The notes under the pieces: model-generated
What the model was told of the DNA's origin: nothing
Databases searched by the model: none
The model's input: the letters and a program-made list of their open reading frames with translations, nothing else
Program-made: the position numbers and the translations under genes
From: Akkermansia muciniphila
GTDB taxonomy: Bacteria; Verrucomicrobiota; Verrucomicrobiia; Verrucomicrobiales; Akkermansiaceae
Direction of reading: 5' to 3'
Length of the DNA: 64,000 nucleotides
NCBI GenBank assembly: GCA_945888515.1
Contig: CAMDAD010000004.1
Coordinates: 1 to 64,000 of the forward strand
In this document: positions 53,835 to 62,771 of the stretch, in pieces
How positions within the stretch are numbered: the first letter of the stretch is position 1
Layout: each line of letters begins with the position of its first letter

Positions 53835-56800
53835 TTAGACTTCTTGCTGCGAGAGCCAGCGGAACGATACCAATTTCAGGCGCCGACCGAAAGCTTTATT
53901 CAAAGGATTCGCTGTGGAAACCGTATTGACATTCACAGATGGCCTGTCGGCCGGGTTGATGTATTCCGGTAAACGTTGCACGACTGCTTCCGCGTAGGCG
54001 CGGGCGCTCACCCCGCCATTTGCGTTCAGCGCCTCCCCGCACACGCGTATCACAAAGGTGTCCGAGCGCACCGTAGCGAGCGGCTCAATGATGCGCATCA
54101 GGTCACCCTGCGTGATCCATCCGGGCGCACCTTCCGCAGGATTTCCTACGTTCGCCTCCACGGTGCGGTTCCGATAGAGAGAGGCATCGGATACGTTCGC
54201 CGCCGTGATCGGAATCTGAGTGTTGAACACTACGTTATTGATCTGAGAATTCTCTAACGCTGCTTGCAAAGCCCCCATACGCGTCAGAGCAGAGTTGGCA
54301 CCTATCTGACGATTGACAAACTCATGCATCGATAAAAACGGACCACGCGTGCGCACTTGATCGACAATGTTTTGCGCAAGCACTTCGATTTGGGAGTCAG
54401 TCAGCTCCCGAAAGCCGTTCCACTGATTGGTGCGGGTGTTATCGGTTTGCGCCATGTTCACAGCGAGATCCGTTGCGAGTCCACCATTCGTGAGGGACAT
54501 CGAGGTCACGGGGTGATTGTTGCTGTTTTTCATTTCCATCTGTCCGTTGCGTGACCACATTACGGGAATAGGAGTGTTGCGCATCGCCCCCAAAACAGCA
54601 GCCCATGCGGAAACTGAGGTCGAGTTCACATTGAAAGCACCTTTGATCATCTGGTATTCCGCTGCGCGCAAATACGCGGTAGCAGAGGGGCGACCGGAAG
54701 ACAGCAGTTCTGTGACGGCATCAGTCTTGGTTTTGCCAGTGGGCAGGTAAGGCGAAAGAGACTGATTGAGCAAAGGAAAGCGGTTGTCTAAGAAATCTGT
54801 GAGCACTGTATTGGCGGGTTTGGTGCCGGTTGGAAGAGCCATGGGAGTAATGCCAGAGAAATAGAATCGGTCATACAGAGCGTAGTTTGCCAAAACACTA
54901 TGATCTAGCAGAGGGTAAGAGGTCATCCCTGATTCTGTGACTCGCGAGGTGCTAATCAATGGCGATGCACTCGAGTTTGCGATGGGTTGCACGAAGTTGG
55001 GCAGGAATGGAGATGAGAGGGCGTTCGAGCGTCGAAAATCCGCGATCGTGATCATGGGACCTGTCGGAAGTTCCAAATAAACCCCCGACTTTACCCCGCG
55101 CTGCGTGGTATTACCGGAGAGCACGTTGTTCCGATTGATCGAGTCAAACTCAAAAACATCGTCTACATGACCCGGCAAAGGCACAAAATTCAATTCATGC
55201 GATTGCATACCCGGAACCTCGGTTCGGTAGTCCATGATCACGACGGATCGAGCCGGATTGTGGTGCATCATCGGTTTTCCCGCGAGGCGTCCATCTCTCA
55301 ACACATTCAGAGCACCACCTGCAGGAGTGCGTTGGTTCGTCTCGAATACGCCTCCATTTGTCGTTCTGGCATATGCTGAGAAAAGTGCGATTGCTTGGGC
55401 ATTTCCTTGGGCTGAAATGGGAGTCGCGTTTGAGTGATAGGACGCGGCCGCCGAAAACGTGCCGGAACGATGCACTGTGTTAAAGTAACGACTCAGTGTT
55501 GAGGAATCATGGTAAACAAACGACATGCCGCCGTAAGATTCTTGCCGTCCTCGTGAAGTAATTCTGGCCTGCACATCAAACCGCGTGTTTTGTCCTTTCG
55601 TGGGCTGCCGCACCGCATACTCAATTTGAATCTGGTCATTATCCCGCAGGCCCAACACGCCATTTACATTGTCGGTAGATTGCCCCGAGTTGAATTCTGG
55701 TGGAACGATCCAGTCAACATCAAAGCCCACGGCTTTACCGAGAAAACCTGGACGTGCGGGAACAGGCGTGGTGAGGTTTCCTAATCTATCGACGCCCGTC
55801 AGATCGTTTTGATAATCAAAAAACTTCGTCCCTTGGTTATTAGAAAAACTGGCTAAGGGAGATAGGAAAGGACCACATACCACCGTTTGCCCTGGACGCA
55901 AAGTCAGAGGCGTCGAGCTTCTCGAAGTGGGGCTATCCCAATTTGCAATATTCAACGCAAATGATTTTTCCCCTTTGAATGTAGTCTCATCTCTGTAAAA
56001 CATGTCATTAATCGAGACCAATTGATTATTCTGTGGACGGTTGTTGACGATAAAATTAAAAGCCACAGGAACATTTCTAATGATTACCTGTAATTCATCG
56101 AACTGAATGTTGATGTTGTAGGGATTGTGCAATGTCACCAACGGAGTGTAGAGCAGGTGCCCCATGCGAGTGAGCTGCGGATCTGAATTCCTCAGAGTGG
56201 TCACCCAACCGGAATGCGAATCACGTGTGACATAGGAAAAGAGAATCTCCACCTTCGCGATCACAGGAGCAGGAAAAAAACGTCGCGGCATGGTCAGTGC
56301 GCCGGGCGCGATGGATTCCAGCGGCGGGCGGTAATAGGTGGGAGCCGTATCCGCTCCGGTGATATCGCGATAAACCGTGTAGTAAGACTGAAGCGATGAC
56401 CAGAAAGGGTCAGACACCCCTGATATGCGATGAGTGGTTTCATACAAACGTCGCCCGTTGTATTCGGGTGGCATTGTTCCCATTTCAAATAGAGAGGAGA
56501 GGTCTTGCTTCAGCCCACCATTTCTGACGTCGGTCAAAAGACCCATCGAATAAGGCGTCACGATGTTGCGGAACTTGCCGGTCAGACGACCATTTCCGAG
56601 CAAGTCCGCTTGGTTCAGATCCACGACTTTGCTCTCGGTCGCGCGCGCAGTGATCAGATCAGCCGCATTTCGATCGGAAGGTATCATGCTCAGATTACTG
56701 CCGTCACGAGCCTTGATTAAGCGGGGCTCTGGGCGGTAGCCCGCCAGAAGCGCGCGTCGTTTTGCCAGTGTTTCATTTTGCGCTAAATCACGATAACTGT

Positions 56801-57407
56801 TGATTCGTGCCTTCACCGACTCATCCGCGACATGCCAAGCAAACTGCCCCGAGCGCATGCCATTGACTGTGATGGGGATGAGCCCCGCGGTAACCCGATC
56901 CGCCTCGGCCGCGCCCACACCCAAGGAACCCTCTCCGACCAACGTGATCGGATTGCTGACAGTGCCCGTCGTAGCATAGCCGCGCGCACGTGTGGCCAGT
57001 GGATCCGCATCAGAAACAAGCCATTTGCGGAAACGAGTCGTTTTTTCCGAAGTATAATTCAGTGTCGGGGTGGAAGGATTCGCGTCCCACGATTCCCAGG
57101 CGCCCATCAAATTCGGCTTTGCTGGGGTTACCGAAAGAATTTCCGAGGTAGCGGAGATGGCTCTGTCCGGTCCCATGGTTCTTTGCAAATCAGCGATGGC
57201 CATCATCAGAGCGAGTCTGGCATTGCTGCGTGCTTGTGACATGGCATTTCCCTGAGCGGAACCGCGCAAGGTGACTGTAGAAAGCGATAGAACTCCGATG
57301 GCTACCAATGTGAGTAAAACCAAGAGACTAATCGTTATGATGAGAGTGAATCCAAGCGGTTCCGTCCGAGAGCGTCGGCAGGCTGCAATACGAGAGATGT
57401 GGTTCAT
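53835..57407 (-). CDS. Verru_Chthon cassette protein A
   Basis: This is a 1190-residue protein with a type IV pilin-like N-terminus. A short basic leader ends at Gly19-Phe20 (EPLGFTLI) and is followed by a long hydrophobic helix that has the glycine/phenylalanine cleavage context of prepilins. The body is a long extracellular-type region with many beta turns. The C-terminal third contains PADRPSVNVNTV, and the last segment reads RLKLVSFRWLSQQEV. This matches the Verru_Chthon A family, usually found with smaller pilin-like partners B, C and D in a cassette of unknown function. Those partners are not adjacent here; only the 237-residue secreted protein follows. Confidence 0.82.
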   Translation of the reverse strand: MNHISRIAACRRSRTEPLGFTLIITISLLVLLTLVAIGVLSLSTVTLRGSAQGNAMSQARSNARLALMMAIADLQRTMGPDRAISATSEILSVTPAKPNLMGAWESWDANPSTPTLNYTSEKTTRFRKWLVSDADPLATRARGYATTGTVSNPITLVGEGSLGVGAAEADRVTAGLIPITVNGMRSGQFAWHVADESVKARINSYRDLAQNETLAKRRALLAGYRPEPRLIKARDGSNLSMIPSDRNAADLITARATESKVVDLNQADLLGNGRLTGKFRNIVTPYSMGLLTDVRNGGLKQDLSSLFEMGTMPPEYNGRRLYETTHRISGVSDPFWSSLQSYYTVYRDITGADTAPTYYRPPLESIAPGALTMPRRFFPAPVIAKVEILFSYVTRDSHSGWVTTLRNSDPQLTRMGHLLYTPLVTLHNPYNINIQFDELQVIIRNVPVAFNFIVNNRPQNNQLVSINDMFYRDETTFKGEKSFALNIANWDSPTSRSSTPLTLRPGQTVVCGPFLSPLASFSNNQGTKFFDYQNDLTGVDRLGNLTTPVPARPGFLGKAVGFDVDWIVPPEFNSGQSTDNVNGVLGLRDNDQIQIEYAVRQPTKGQNTRFDVQARITSRGRQESYGGMSFVYHDSSTLSRYFNTVHRSGTFSAAASYHSNATPISAQGNAQAIALFSAYARTTNGGVFETNQRTPAGGALNVLRDGRLAGKPMMHHNPARSVVIMDYRTEVPGMQSHELNFVPLPGHVDDVFEFDSINRNNVLSGNTTQRGVKSGVYLELPTGPMITIADFRRSNALSSPFLPNFVQPIANSSASPLISTSRVTESGMTSYPLLDHSVLANYALYDRFYFSGITPMALPTGTKPANTVLTDFLDNRFPLLNQSLSPYLPTGKTKTDAVTELLSSGRPSATAYLRAAEYQMIKGAFNVNSTSVSAWAAVLGAMRNTPIPVMWSRNGQMEMKNSNNHPVTSMSLTNGGLATDLAVNMAQTDNTRTNQWNGFRELTDSQIEVLAQNIVDQVRTRGPFLSMHEFVNRQIGANSALTRMGALQAALENSQINNVVFNTQIPITAANVSDASLYRNRTVEANVGNPAEGAPGWITQGDLMRIIEPLATVRSDTFVIRVCGEALNANGGVSARAYAEAVVQRLPEYINPADRPSVNVNTVSTANPLNKAFGRRLKLVSFRWLSQQEV

Positions 57408-57580
57408 AAATTCACTTAAGGGCTAAGAATAAGAGGACGCTAGCACAGCGTTTTATCATGTAAATACAAATTTTCACAAATGAAATCAATGCTCATGGAA
57501 GATGTATTCGTTGTAAACAAAAGGCTTAGCCCAAATATCCTGAATACGCTAAATGCAATCAGACCTATTCACTATGTCAG

Positions 57581-58816
57581 ATGAAAGTTTCGCCGATTCT
57601 TGAAAATGCGATGCTCATGTGCAAAGGAATGTCTGGAGCAATCGCGCAATCCGCCGTATGGTCACGCCGACGGATGAGAGGCATCGAGGAAGAACTGGAA
57701 AAAATTCGACGGAACGGCTTGTGGCGAAAGCTGACACCCTATCGACACATGGGAGGGCGTCATGAAGAAGTGATGCAGCAGTTTGCCAGCAATGATTACC
57801 TGGGACTCGCCAATCATCCGTCAATATCTGAGGCCTTCCAAGAAGGCCTCAGCATTCACGGTCACGGTGCCACTGCTTCTCGTTTGATCTGCGGCACCAA
57901 CCCGGCGCATCTACTCCTGGAAGAATCCCTCGCCGAACGCAAGGGCACCGCGCGTGCTCTGACCTTCTCTTCGGGATACGCCGCCGCTATGGGGACCATT
58001 CCCGCGTTGCTGAGTCCTTCCGATTTCATCCTCGTTGATAAGCTCAGCCATGCTTGTCTGATCGATGCCGCTAAGCTCAGCAGAGCCACTCTCCGTGTCT
58101 TTCCTCACAATCATATGGGAAAACTCCGCAAATTGTTAGAATCGATCCGCGCGCAACACGGTAGCAAACCGCGCATTTTGATTGTGACAGAGTCGGTATT
58201 CAGTATGGATGGCGATCTCGCCCCGCTGCATGAAATCGTAGCTCTCAAAAATTTGCATGATGCTTGGCTACTAGTGGATGAAGCGCACGGCTTTGGGGTC
58301 TTTGGCGAGCAGGGTGGTGGATTGGCAGAAGAGTTGGGCTTGCAGCAGGACATTGAATTGCAAATGGGAACACTCAGCAAAGCCGCCGGCCTAGCTGGGG
58401 GATTTATTGCAGGATCTTCGGCATTGATCGACCTGCTCATTAACCGCGCCCGATCCTTTATCTACTCCACCGCTCCCCCACCCGCGCTGGCACACGCGGC
58501 TTTGCGCTCGGTCGAATTGATGGGTGGCGCAGAAGGGCGCGAGCTGCGCAAGCGACTGCAAAAAAACGTCAGCCTGCTTCGCGACGTGCCTGCCTCCTCA
58601 AAAAATACTCCGATTTTTCCGCTGATCCTGGGCAGCAATGAAAGCGCCATGGAGGCTTCGTCACGCCTTGCCGATGCTGGCTTTATCGTGCCCGCCATCC
58701 GCTACCCTACCGTGCCGCGTAATACGGCTCGGTTGCGTATTTCCGTGTCCGCTGCGCATCAGGAATCTTCTGTTCACGCCCTTCGCGATCAACTGAAACA
58801 GCTTGCATCTCGTTGA
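57581..58816 (+). CDS. bioF: 8-amino-7-oxononanoate synthase (biotin synthesis)
   Basis: This is a PLP enzyme of the alpha-oxoamine synthase family that condenses pimeloyl-thioester with alanine. Markers are FASNDYLGLANHP, RLICGTNPAHLLLEESLA, TESVFSMDGDLAPL, LVDEAHGFGVFG, and the PLP Lys267 in MGTLSKAAGLAGG. Several in-frame starts exist; the first conserved segment begins near MRGIEEELEK (ATG 57674), so the first 30 residues are doubtful. Glycine C-acetyltransferase is a related alternative, but the sequence reads closer to BioF. No other bio gene is next to it. Confidence 0.82.
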   Translation: MKVSPILENAMLMCKGMSGAIAQSAVWSRRRMRGIEEELEKIRRNGLWRKLTPYRHMGGRHEEVMQQFASNDYLGLANHPSISEAFQEGLSIHGHGATASRLICGTNPAHLLLEESLAERKGTARALTFSSGYAAAMGTIPALLSPSDFILVDKLSHACLIDAAKLSRATLRVFPHNHMGKLRKLLESIRAQHGSKPRILIVTESVFSMDGDLAPLHEIVALKNLHDAWLLVDEAHGFGVFGEQGGGLAEELGLQQDIELQMGTLSKAAGLAGGFIAGSSALIDLLINRARSFIYSTAPPPALAHAALRSVELMGGAEGRELRKRLQKNVSLLRDVPASSKNTPIFPLILGSNESAMEASSRLADAGFIVPAIRYPTVPRNTARLRISVSAAHQESSVHALRDQLKQLASR

Positions 58817-58881
58817 AATGCCAGAGAGTTTTTCGGCGTATGGCTTTCATCGGCATCCCGATCGCTCATCACCAACCCATT

Positions 58882-59556
58882 ATGAAAATCGTATTCTCAC
58901 TCGCTCTCGCATGCTTCTTCGGCTCTCTTGCCTCTGCGCAGGAAGGCTTCAAACCCTTATTTAACGGTAAAGACTTCACTGGATGGACCGTCGTCAATGG
59001 CAACGGCCAGTTTACGATCGACGGCGACTGTATCGTCGGCGCCGGTGAAAACGTCCAAAGCAATACCTTCTTGCGCACCGACAAGACCTACAAAAATTTC
59101 GATTTTACCTTCGAGATGAAATTCGATGACCTTTCCGGCAATTCCGGCATGATGTTCCGTGGTTTGCAAAAAGAGGGCAAAGACGGTCGTGTGCACGGCT
59201 ACCAGTGCGAACACGACAATGGCAAGGCACGCGCGTGGACCGCAGGCCTCTACGATGAAGCGCGACGTGGCTGGCTTTCCCCTGCTAAGACCGATAAAAA
59301 AAGCAAACCGGAGCAAATCGCCTTGGCGAAGGCCTTTACCGAACAGGGGCAAAAGATCTTCCGCTGGACTGACTGGAATCAGGTTCGTATCCGCTGCGAA
59401 GGCAACCATATACAAATTTGGCTCAATGATGAAGTGCGCGTAGATTACAAAGACGAAGCGCCCGAATTCACACCAGAAGGATTCTTCGCCCTGCAAGTCC
59501 ACTCCGGAAAGTCTTGCAAAGTGCGCTGGCGCAAGCTGATGCTCAAGGAACTCTAA
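58882..59556 (+). CDS. Secreted DUF1080 (3-keto-disaccharide hydrolase-like) protein
   Basis: This is a 224-residue protein with a signal peptide (MKIVFSLALACFFGSLASAQ) and a single DUF1080 jelly-roll domain: FKPLFNGKDFTGWTVVNGNG, NSGMMFRG, a Gly/Asp-rich central loop, and EGFFALQVHSGKSCKVRWR at the end. The domain occurs in large numbers in Verrucomicrobiota and Planctomycetes, where some members act on keto-sugars; the substrate of this one is unknown. ATG 58882 is fixed by the signal peptide. Confidence 0.88.
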   Translation: MKIVFSLALACFFGSLASAQEGFKPLFNGKDFTGWTVVNGNGQFTIDGDCIVGAGENVQSNTFLRTDKTYKNFDFTFEMKFDDLSGNSGMMFRGLQKEGKDGRVHGYQCEHDNGKARAWTAGLYDEARRGWLSPAKTDKKSKPEQIALAKAFTEQGQKIFRWTDWNQVRIRCEGNHIQIWLNDEVRVDYKDEAPEFTPEGFFALQVHSGKSCKVRWRKLMLKEL

Positions 59557-59595
59557 TCCAGCAACTACAAGGCACTTTTTTCGTTAGAATACATC

Positions 59596-60444
59596 ATGGG
59601 CTTTTTCAAATCGCTTTTTAATAAAATCACGAACCGCGCCGAGATCGAATGGGATGAGATCGAGGCCGACCTCATCGCTGCCGACCTCGGTGTGCGCGGA
59701 GCCATGGAAATCGTAGATGAACTCAAGGATCTCGGACGCAAGGTAACCGCCGAAGACGTGATCAACACCGCACGCGCCCACATCGCTAAACGACTGCCCG
59801 CCGTGCAGCCTATGCCGCAAAAGCGCACCGACGGTCTGCCATGTGTGATTCTCGTGGTAGGTGTCAATGGCGTGGGCAAGACAACATCATCGGCGAAACT
59901 CGCCCACTGGATGCAGCGCCAAGGATACTCCGTGCTACTTGCTGCCGCCGATACCTTCCGCGCCGCCGCAGTAGAGCAACTCGAGCGATGGGGTGAAAAA
60001 ATCGGAGTGCCTGTCATCAAGGGCAATCCCAACGCCGATCCATCCTCTGTCTGTTTCACCGCTCACCAGAAGGCCATCGCGCAACAAACAGACTTTCTCA
60101 TTTGTGACACGGCGGGTCGCTTGCATACACGCCACAATTTGATGGAAGAACTGACAAAAATCCGCCGCGTGATCGCGAAGAACGATCCCAGTGCCCCGCA
60201 TTTCACTCTGCTGGTCGTCGATGCCACGACAGGAGCAAATGCCCTGCAACAAGCGAAAGAATTTCACAAGGCATGCCCGCTCGATGGACTCATCGCGACC
60301 AAATTGGATGGCTCTGGTAAGGGTGGGATCGTCGTAAGCATTCATGAGCAACTCAAAATTCCTACTTGCTTCATCGGAACTGGGGAAGAAGCTCATGCCT
60401 TCTCGCCTTTTGACCGCGAATCATTCGTCAACGAAGTGATTTGA
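59596..60444 (+). CDS. ftsY: Signal recognition particle receptor FtsY
   Basis: This is a 282-residue SRP GTPase. The N domain is at residues 1-75. The G domain contains GVNGVGKTT at 89-97, ADTFRAAAVEQL, DTAGRLHTRHNLMEEL and TKLDGSGKGG. It lacks the long acidic A domain, as many non-enteric FtsY proteins do. It docks the ribosome-SRP complex at the membrane. The gene starts 39 bases after the DUF1080 gene. Confidence 0.95.
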   Translation: MGFFKSLFNKITNRAEIEWDEIEADLIAADLGVRGAMEIVDELKDLGRKVTAEDVINTARAHIAKRLPAVQPMPQKRTDGLPCVILVVGVNGVGKTTSSAKLAHWMQRQGYSVLLAAADTFRAAAVEQLERWGEKIGVPVIKGNPNADPSSVCFTAHQKAIAQQTDFLICDTAGRLHTRHNLMEELTKIRRVIAKNDPSAPHFTLLVVDATTGANALQQAKEFHKACPLDGLIATKLDGSGKGGIVVSIHEQLKIPTCFIGTGEEAHAFSPFDRESFVNEVI

Positions 60445-60608
60445 TGGAGTCATGAGTAGAATCGTTTTTGAAGCGACCTCGCGCCAGACTCCACCGATGC
60501 TCTGCGATTGTCGTTCTTTTCCCGCAAAGCGATTGCTGTGTATGAGAGAAAAAGAGCTTGCGTGGCTCGCGGGCGCAGACTATACCGCGCGCCGCAACCT
60601 ACGATACC

Positions 60609-61172
60609 ATGGCCAGTACTCCCGTCATCAATCTCCGCAAAGGACACGCCGTCCGTCACAATAACGAAGTCTGCATCGTGATCAGTCACGAACTCAAGAC
60701 TCCACCGCGCATGGCTTCCTACGTGCAAATGTCCGTGCGCAGCGTCAACACGCAAAAGGTCTTCAACCTGCGCCTCACCTCGAACGATTCGATGGACAGC
60801 GTGCTGTTGGAGCGCATCCCGCATGAGTATTCCTACAAAGACTCGAGCGGCTATCATTTCCTCAACAACGACACTTACGAGGACGTGGTGGTGCACGAGG
60901 AGCTCATCACTCCGGTGAAATTCTACCTAATCGAGGGTCACACCTACACTCTGCTTTTCACCGACTCAAATGTAGCCGCCGTTGAACTGCCACCCTCGAT
61001 GATCATGACCGTTGCCGACTCACCAGAAGGCGTGAAAGGCGACTCCGCAAACAACGTTTACAAAGCTGCCATTATGGAGACCGGCCTGTCGATGCAGGTT
61101 CCGCTTTTCATCAATCCCGGCGAAAAACTCATCGTCAAAACCGAAGACGGCAGCTACCTCGGTCGCGCTTGA
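60609..61172 (+). CDS. EfpL (YeiP)-like elongation factor P paralogue
   Basis: This is a 187-residue, three-domain EF-P family protein that helps ribosomes through proline stretches. The tip of domain I is two residues longer than in EF-P and carries Arg34 (KTPPRMASY) instead of the modified Lys of EF-P. E. coli EfpL/YeiP has the same loop length and Arg in QSPTARGAAT. The C-terminal domain ends VPLFINPGEKLIVKTEDG, then YLGRA, close to EfpL. ATG 60609 fits the family start. A canonical lysine-type efp is not in the window. No EarP or EpmA gene is nearby. Confidence 0.82.
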   Translation: MASTPVINLRKGHAVRHNNEVCIVISHELKTPPRMASYVQMSVRSVNTQKVFNLRLTSNDSMDSVLLERIPHEYSYKDSSGYHFLNNDTYEDVVVHEELITPVKFYLIEGHTYTLLFTDSNVAAVELPPSMIMTVADSPEGVKGDSANNVYKAAIMETGLSMQVPLFINPGEKLIVKTEDGSYLGRA

Positions 61173-61187
61173 TTCTTTGTCTTCATG

Positions 61188-61224
61188 AAAAAACGCGGAC
61201 GTGATACACGTTCGCGTTTTTTTA
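61188..61224. terminator. Bidirectional terminator between the EfpL-like gene and frr
   Basis: AAAAAACGCGGACGTG (61188-61203), an ATA loop and CACGTTCGCGTTTTTT (61207-61222) form a 16-bp stem with one G-U pair. T tracts flank it on both strands, so it can end transcription from either the plus or the minus strand gene. Confidence 0.88.
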
Positions 61225-61247
61225 TTCAACCGATGGAACCGTGAAGG

Positions 61248-61838
61248 TCAAATCTTCATGATCTCTTTTTCTTTGGTCACTACCTGCGCATCGATTTCCT
61301 TCACGGACTTGTCAGTGAGTTTCTGCACGTCGTCTTCGAACACTTTCTGTCCGTCCTCGGTGAGAATGTTCTCGGCTTTCATTTTTTTCGCCGCATCCAT
61401 TCCCTCCTTGCGCACCTGACGCACGCTTACCTTGGCTTCCTCCCCCATTTGTTTGATGAGCTTCGCCATTTCGCGGCGGCGTTCCTCGGAGAGTTCGGGC
61501 ACTGGCACGCGGATCGAACGGTCAGCAGCGGAGGGGTTGAGGCCCAGCTTGCTCTCGCGGATTGCGCGTTCGATGTCCTGTGTCGTCGAGGGATCAAAGG
61601 GCTGCACCATCAACATGCGCGGCTCGGGGGTTGTCACCACGGCGACAGCTTTGAGTTTCATCACAGAGTCATAGGCTCGCACATAGACGTCCATATTTTC
61701 GATCAAAGCGGGCGATGCCTTGCCCGTGCGCACACTACTGAACTCGTGCAACAAGTGCTCCACGGCTTTCTGCATGTCCATTTCGACTTCCATCAATGCT
61801 TCTTCGGGATCCATATGTTTGTTAGTTAAAAAATTCAT
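61248..61838 (-). CDS. frr: Ribosome recycling factor
   Basis: This is a 196-residue two-domain protein that splits the post-termination ribosome with EF-G. Markers are LLHEFSSVRTGKASPALIENM, the ADRSIRVPVPELSEERRRE stretch, and KEGMDAAKKMK. The start overlaps the pyrH stop as ATGA (61838-61835), which suggests coupling. The next in-frame ATG (61814) would give a more standard length of 188. Confidence 0.94.
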   Translation of the reverse strand: MNFLTNKHMDPEEALMEVEMDMQKAVEHLLHEFSSVRTGKASPALIENMDVYVRAYDSVMKLKAVAVVTTPEPRMLMVQPFDPSTTQDIERAIRESKLGLNPSAADRSIRVPVPELSEERRREMAKLIKQMGEEAKVSVRQVRKEGMDAAKKMKAENILTEDGQKVFEDDVQKLTDKSVKEIDAQVVTKEKEIMKI

Positions 61839-62569
61839 TGCACCACGGTGCCGATCGCTCCACCTAGGAGTGCGGTGGTGATGTTGCCGGGTTTTTCGAG
61901 ATCAAAGACGATGATCGGAATGTGATTATCCATGCACAGACTAAAAGCCGTGGTGTCCATCACCTTGAGTTGTGCGGAGATGCACTCTTGAAACGAGACA
62001 GTCTCATAGCGGACCGCGTTGGGATTTTTCTTCGGGTCGCTGTCATAAACGCCATCCACCATGGTCGCCTTGAAAATCACCTGTGCCCCCATTTCACTGG
62101 CTCGCAACGCAGCAGTGGTATCCGTCGAGAAAAACGGACTACCCGTGCCAGCGGCAAAAATCACGACTTTTCCCTCACCAAGATACTTTTCCGCACGACG
62201 GCGGATGAAGGTCTCGGCGACATTTTTCATCTCGATTGCCGACATCACCACGCAGGGCACGCCCTCATCTTCCAGCGCACTTTGCAAAGCCAACGCATTC
62301 ATCACGGTGGCTAGCATGCCCACATAGTCGGCCGTGGCACGATCCATCCCACGCGCACTGGCCGCCGCTCCGCGCCAGAAATTCCCCCCTCCGACAACGA
62401 CACCTAGCTGGAGTCCTTGTTTGAGCGACGCTGCGATTTCGCTGGCGATGCGATCCACGATCTCGGGCGAGATATTGTCGCGACTGCCGACTTCTCGCAG
62501 CGCCTCCCCACTGAGTTTCAGAATAGCACGGCGGAAATTTCGCGGGTCGGACGATGATGAGTCTGTCAT
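61835..62569 (-). CDS. pyrH: UMP kinase
   Basis: This is a 244-residue enzyme of the amino-acid kinase fold that makes UDP. Markers are ILKLSGEALREVG, VVVGGGNFWRGA, TADYVGMLATVMNALALQ, FAAGTGSPFFSTDTTAALR, and KATMVDGVYDSDPKKNPNA. It is paired with frr as in most bacteria; tsf is not seen upstream. It is divergent from the second PBP gene, with a 202-base gap. Confidence 0.95.
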   Translation of the reverse strand: MTDSSSSDPRNFRRAILKLSGEALREVGSRDNISPEIVDRIASEIAASLKQGLQLGVVVGGGNFWRGAAASARGMDRATADYVGMLATVMNALALQSALEDEGVPCVVMSAIEMKNVAETFIRRRAEKYLGEGKVVIFAAGTGSPFFSTDTTAALRASEMGAQVIFKATMVDGVYDSDPKKNPNAVRYETVSFQECISAQLKVMDTTAFSLCMDNHIPIIVFDLEKPGNITTALLGGAIGTVVQ

Positions 62570-62771
62570 AGATCAATTCAGGCTGAGCGAGTTCATCAGA
62601 AATCTGCTGCGATGGCAATTCCCAAGATGATTCATTGAGAAATTTTCTCTCACACGACCCACTGATCAAAGTCGATCAGTGCTGACATCCGCACCATCCC
62701 TTCACCGATTTTTCACAAAATCGCTCTCGAAATTCCGCTCGTTCCGCCCTATGGTTCAGGCATTCCCACTT

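Noticed and set aside
57420-57532. GGGCTAAG and CTTAGCCC arms in the gap between Verru_Chthon A and bioF
   Set aside because: The 8-bp arms are 97 bases apart, so a hairpin is unlikely and chance is a fair explanation.
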